Shown one piece after another: positions 62,301-64,000 of a stretch of 64,000 nucleotides of DNA. The DNA comes from Pseudozyma flocculosa PF-1 (lineage: Eukaryota; Basidiomycota; Ustilaginomycetes; Ustilaginales; Ustilaginaceae). The notes under the pieces are model-generated. The model was given only the letters and a program-made list of their open reading frames with translations, made no database searches and was not told the origin of the DNA. The position numbers and the translations under genes were made by a program. Positions within the stretch are counted from its first letter, which is position 1, and every line of letters begins with the position of its first letter. Location: assembly GCF_000417875.1 (NCBI RefSeq), contig NW_006920870.1, positions 1,420,246 to 1,484,245 of the forward strand, read 5' to 3'.

Positions 62301-63070
62301 CGGCCGACCGGATCGGGCTGCGCGACTACGCACTCTATTCGGCCGGCGGCCGCATCGTGCCCGAGTGGACCACCGAGACCTACGCCTACGACCCGTCGTC
62401 TTCGTGGGGCGCCCGGTGGATGCCCTCGTTTGGCAGCCGCACCAAGGGTTCCCGCCCGGCGGCTTCGTCGTCTGCCAAGCCCGGCGCTCCGCAGAGGGCG
62501 ATCCGTGGACGGCCGCCGCTCGTGGCCCTGCACCCAGACACGTCGCCGGGCATGTGCTGGTCGTTTGCCGGCCCGACGGGCAGCCTGGGCGTCTACCTCT
62601 CCAAGCCGACGCACGTCACGGCCGTCAGCATCGAGCACACGCCACGCGTCCTGTCGCTCGACGAGGGTTCCAGCGCCCCGCGCGAATTTGCCGTTTGGGG
62701 CATCGTCAGCGGCGAGGCCGACAGGCGCAAGCTCGCCGCACACCGCGCCGCCATGGCCCGGCGCGCCTACTCGTCGTCGTCGTCGTCATCGTCGTCATCG
62801 TCGCAGAGCGAGGCCACCGGCAGCGGGGACGGGGACGACGGCGGATCGATCGATGCGGCACCGCCGCCGCCGTCGGACGCCCACGTGCTGCTCGCCACGG
62901 CCACCTACCAGCTGCACCAGGGCGCGCGGACCGTGCAGACCTTTAGCGTGCCCGCCGACGTCGTCGCGCTCGGCATCAAGGTACCCTCGGTGCAGTTCCA
63001 GTTCCTCAGCAACCACGGCCACCCCGCCTTCACCTGCGTCTACCGCGTCAGGGTGCACGGCGACACCTAG
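59364..63070 (+). CDS. SUN-domain (Sad1/UNC-84) nuclear envelope protein
   Basis: Two exons, 59364-59442 and 59796-63070, give 1117 residues. I chose ATG 59364 (MFATPTRQTRSSSRL) because its GTCAGT donor and the acceptor at 59795 restore phase and give the Arg/Ser-rich nucleoplasmic start usual for Sad1. Order of parts: a disordered nucleoplasmic region with acidic Asp runs and KKKRRSPRKK; hydrophobic segments at about 382-435 (TFVFGLASLIFSAPLMVANQ and ALTWIVVPLIGLVLLRA). A coiled coil follows (about 480-640). The SUN domain (about 835-1117) includes RIGLRDYALYSAGGRIVPEWTTETY, PGMCWSFAGPTGSLGVYLS and VSIEHTPR. SUN proteins span the inner nuclear membrane, bind KASH partners and anchor the spindle pole or centromeres. 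A Ser run (TCG repeats) lies inside the SUN domain loop, an unusual insertion. The first intron is 353 nt. Confidence 0.9.
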
Positions 63071-63414
63071 CCGGGCCGAGCCAGGCCGTCGGCATCGGCA
63101 TCGGCATCGGCATCGGCATCCGACGTTCGAGGCGGCGGACCCGTGGCCTTCCGCGCCGCTCCTCGGCGACCCTCTTGTCGCCGCCTGTCTCCACTGCTCC
63201 GCGCACACGCCGTCGCTCCTTGCTTCTCTTTCCCTCGCCGCCGACAGAGGGATGGACTGCGATCTCGCTGCTGTCCCATCTCTCGCTCCGCTGCTCGCTC
63301 GATCGCTCGTGTATCATTAATTGTCGTCTGCGCGCAACCCAGCCCTGTTTTCACGCCTGCCCCGCCCGGCTCTCGCGACGCACCTTGAACCGCTTGTCCT
63401 GCTTTGGCCTGCGC
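63071..63414. other. 3' flank of SUN gene
   Basis: 344 bp containing a (GGCATC)5 array at 63091-63120 directly after the stop. No gene seen. Confidence 0.5.
63091..63120. repeat. (GGCATC)n hexanucleotide array
   Basis: Five exact GGCATC units about 20 bp after the SUN gene stop, probably in its 3' UTR. Confidence 0.85.
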
Positions 63415-64000
63415 GGGTTCTGGGATGGCAGGAATCCTGCTTTTGCTAGCAAAGGGGCAGTGCAGGCCCATCCCACTGCCCTGATCATGATCAGGCAGGC
63501 TCAGGAAATGCTCTGAGACCTACTGAGCATGTCAGGGTGCCTTTCAGGCCATCTGCTGGGGTCAGGGGCTATCCAAGATTTTTGACAGAATTTTGACCCC
63601 CCTTTTTTGCACCCCTCCCAGCAGTTTTTGGCCTGGCAAGGCACCATTGCTGGCAGGTGAAATCCTGCAAAAAGGTCAGGGATGTGCACCTGACCCAGGG
63701 CTACAACATACCCTAAGATGGGCCTGATCTGCTCCCAGATGGCTGAGCCAGGCTGGCAGGCAGTTTTGCCCTGTTCTACCCTGGATTTCCAGCTGGCCAG
63801 GGTGCAGCCAGGGCCCATCCTGGTGGCCTGGGCAGGGCCAGGGAGGGCCAGGCAGTGCTCCTGGGCCTGCTGAGCATGTCAGGGTGCCTCACATGCCACC
63901 TGCCAGGGCTAGGGGCCAGGTATGAATTTTGGAGGAATTTTGACCCCCCTTTTCCGCACCCCTCCCAGCAGTTTTTGGCCTGGCAAGGCACAACTAGGGG
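63415..64000. repeat. 347-bp period tandem repeat at window edge
   Basis: GAGCATGTCAGGGTGC occurs at 63525 and again at 63872. The block GCACCCCTCCCAGCAG followed by TTTTTGGCCTGGCAAGGCAC occurs from 63609 and from 63956. Both pairs are exactly 347 bp apart with no net indel between them, so at least one complete unit plus part of a second are present. Weaker similarity extends upstream to about 63415. The DNA is visibly less GC-rich and drier in coding signal than the rest of the window. No transposase, reverse transcriptase or terminal repeat is visible. It could be a satellite, a subtelomeric or centromeric array, or the edge of a large element. Confidence 0.75.

Noticed and set aside
1..64000. 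tRNA, rRNA or CRISPR features
   Set aside because: I looked for T-loop-like GTTCGA contexts and regularly spaced repeats. The GTTCGA-type hits I checked do not have a matching acceptor stem, and the only periodic array is the 347-bp repeat, which has no spacer pattern. A covariance-model scan would be decisive for tRNAs.

Overview
The window is GC-rich nuclear DNA from a fungus, most likely a basidiomycete. The smut lineage (Ustilaginomycotina) is a plausible guess, but no marker here proves it. The evidence is short GT-AG introns with donors such as GTGAGT, GTGCGT and GTACGT, proteins carrying long Ser/Ala/Pro, poly-Asp and poly-Gln tracts, and a set of conserved eukaryotic housekeeping genes. 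These include a mitochondrial calcium uniporter, which budding and fission yeasts lack. I see no bacterial operons, CRISPR arrays, intact transposons or recognisable tRNA genes. There are two runs of N: 9034-9564 inside a phosphatase-like gene and 33044-33063 inside UBA2.

Left part (1-15.4 kb). This is the accessory-looking portion. It holds three members of one unassigned family: a 3' fragment at the left edge (+), a full-length gene (11157-13355, -) and a decayed copy (14226-15365, -). The full gene joins a Lys/Ala-rich helix, an acidic tract, a GNAT-like segment and a conserved C-terminal module. Among them lie a secreted protein of unknown function (1036-2571), a 76-residue hydrophilic protein behind a TATA box (4072-4568), a Brl1/Brr6 nuclear-envelope protein and a divergent Oca/Siw14-type phosphatase-like protein.

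Middle part (15.8-50 kb). This is dense housekeeping sequence in mostly alternating convergent and divergent pairs. In order it holds GPN1/NPA3 (RNA polymerase II import), CYC3 (cytochrome c heme lyase), TTI2 (TTT chaperone for PIKKs), NBS1 (MRN complex, FHA-BRCT-BRCT), a VHS-GAT trafficking adaptor, SPE2 (S-adenosylmethionine decarboxylase), UBA2 (SUMO E1), an unassigned acidic protein with an EF-hand-like segment, and GCD7 (eIF2B beta). These are followed by QCR2 (complex III core 2), SUR2 (sphingoid C4-hydroxylase), an ETHE1-like metallo-beta-lactamase protein, a DUF1275 membrane protein and COQ2.

Right part (50-64 kb). This holds MCU, a Zn2Cys6 transcription factor and a SUN-domain protein. 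At the very edge is an AT-richer repeat with an exact 347-bp period.

Functional themes. Five or six genes act in mitochondria: CYC3, QCR2, COQ2, MCU, the ETHE1-like protein and perhaps others. TTI2 and NBS1 sit tail to tail, and both serve ATM/Tel1-type PIKK signalling. BRR6 and the SUN gene are both nuclear-envelope genes. These groupings may be coincidental. The exon structures given here come from splice-site phase and protein family conservation, with no transcript data. The least documented material is the GNAT-like family, the edge repeat, the small TATA-box gene and the pentanucleotide/AT-island pattern of the intergenic DNA.
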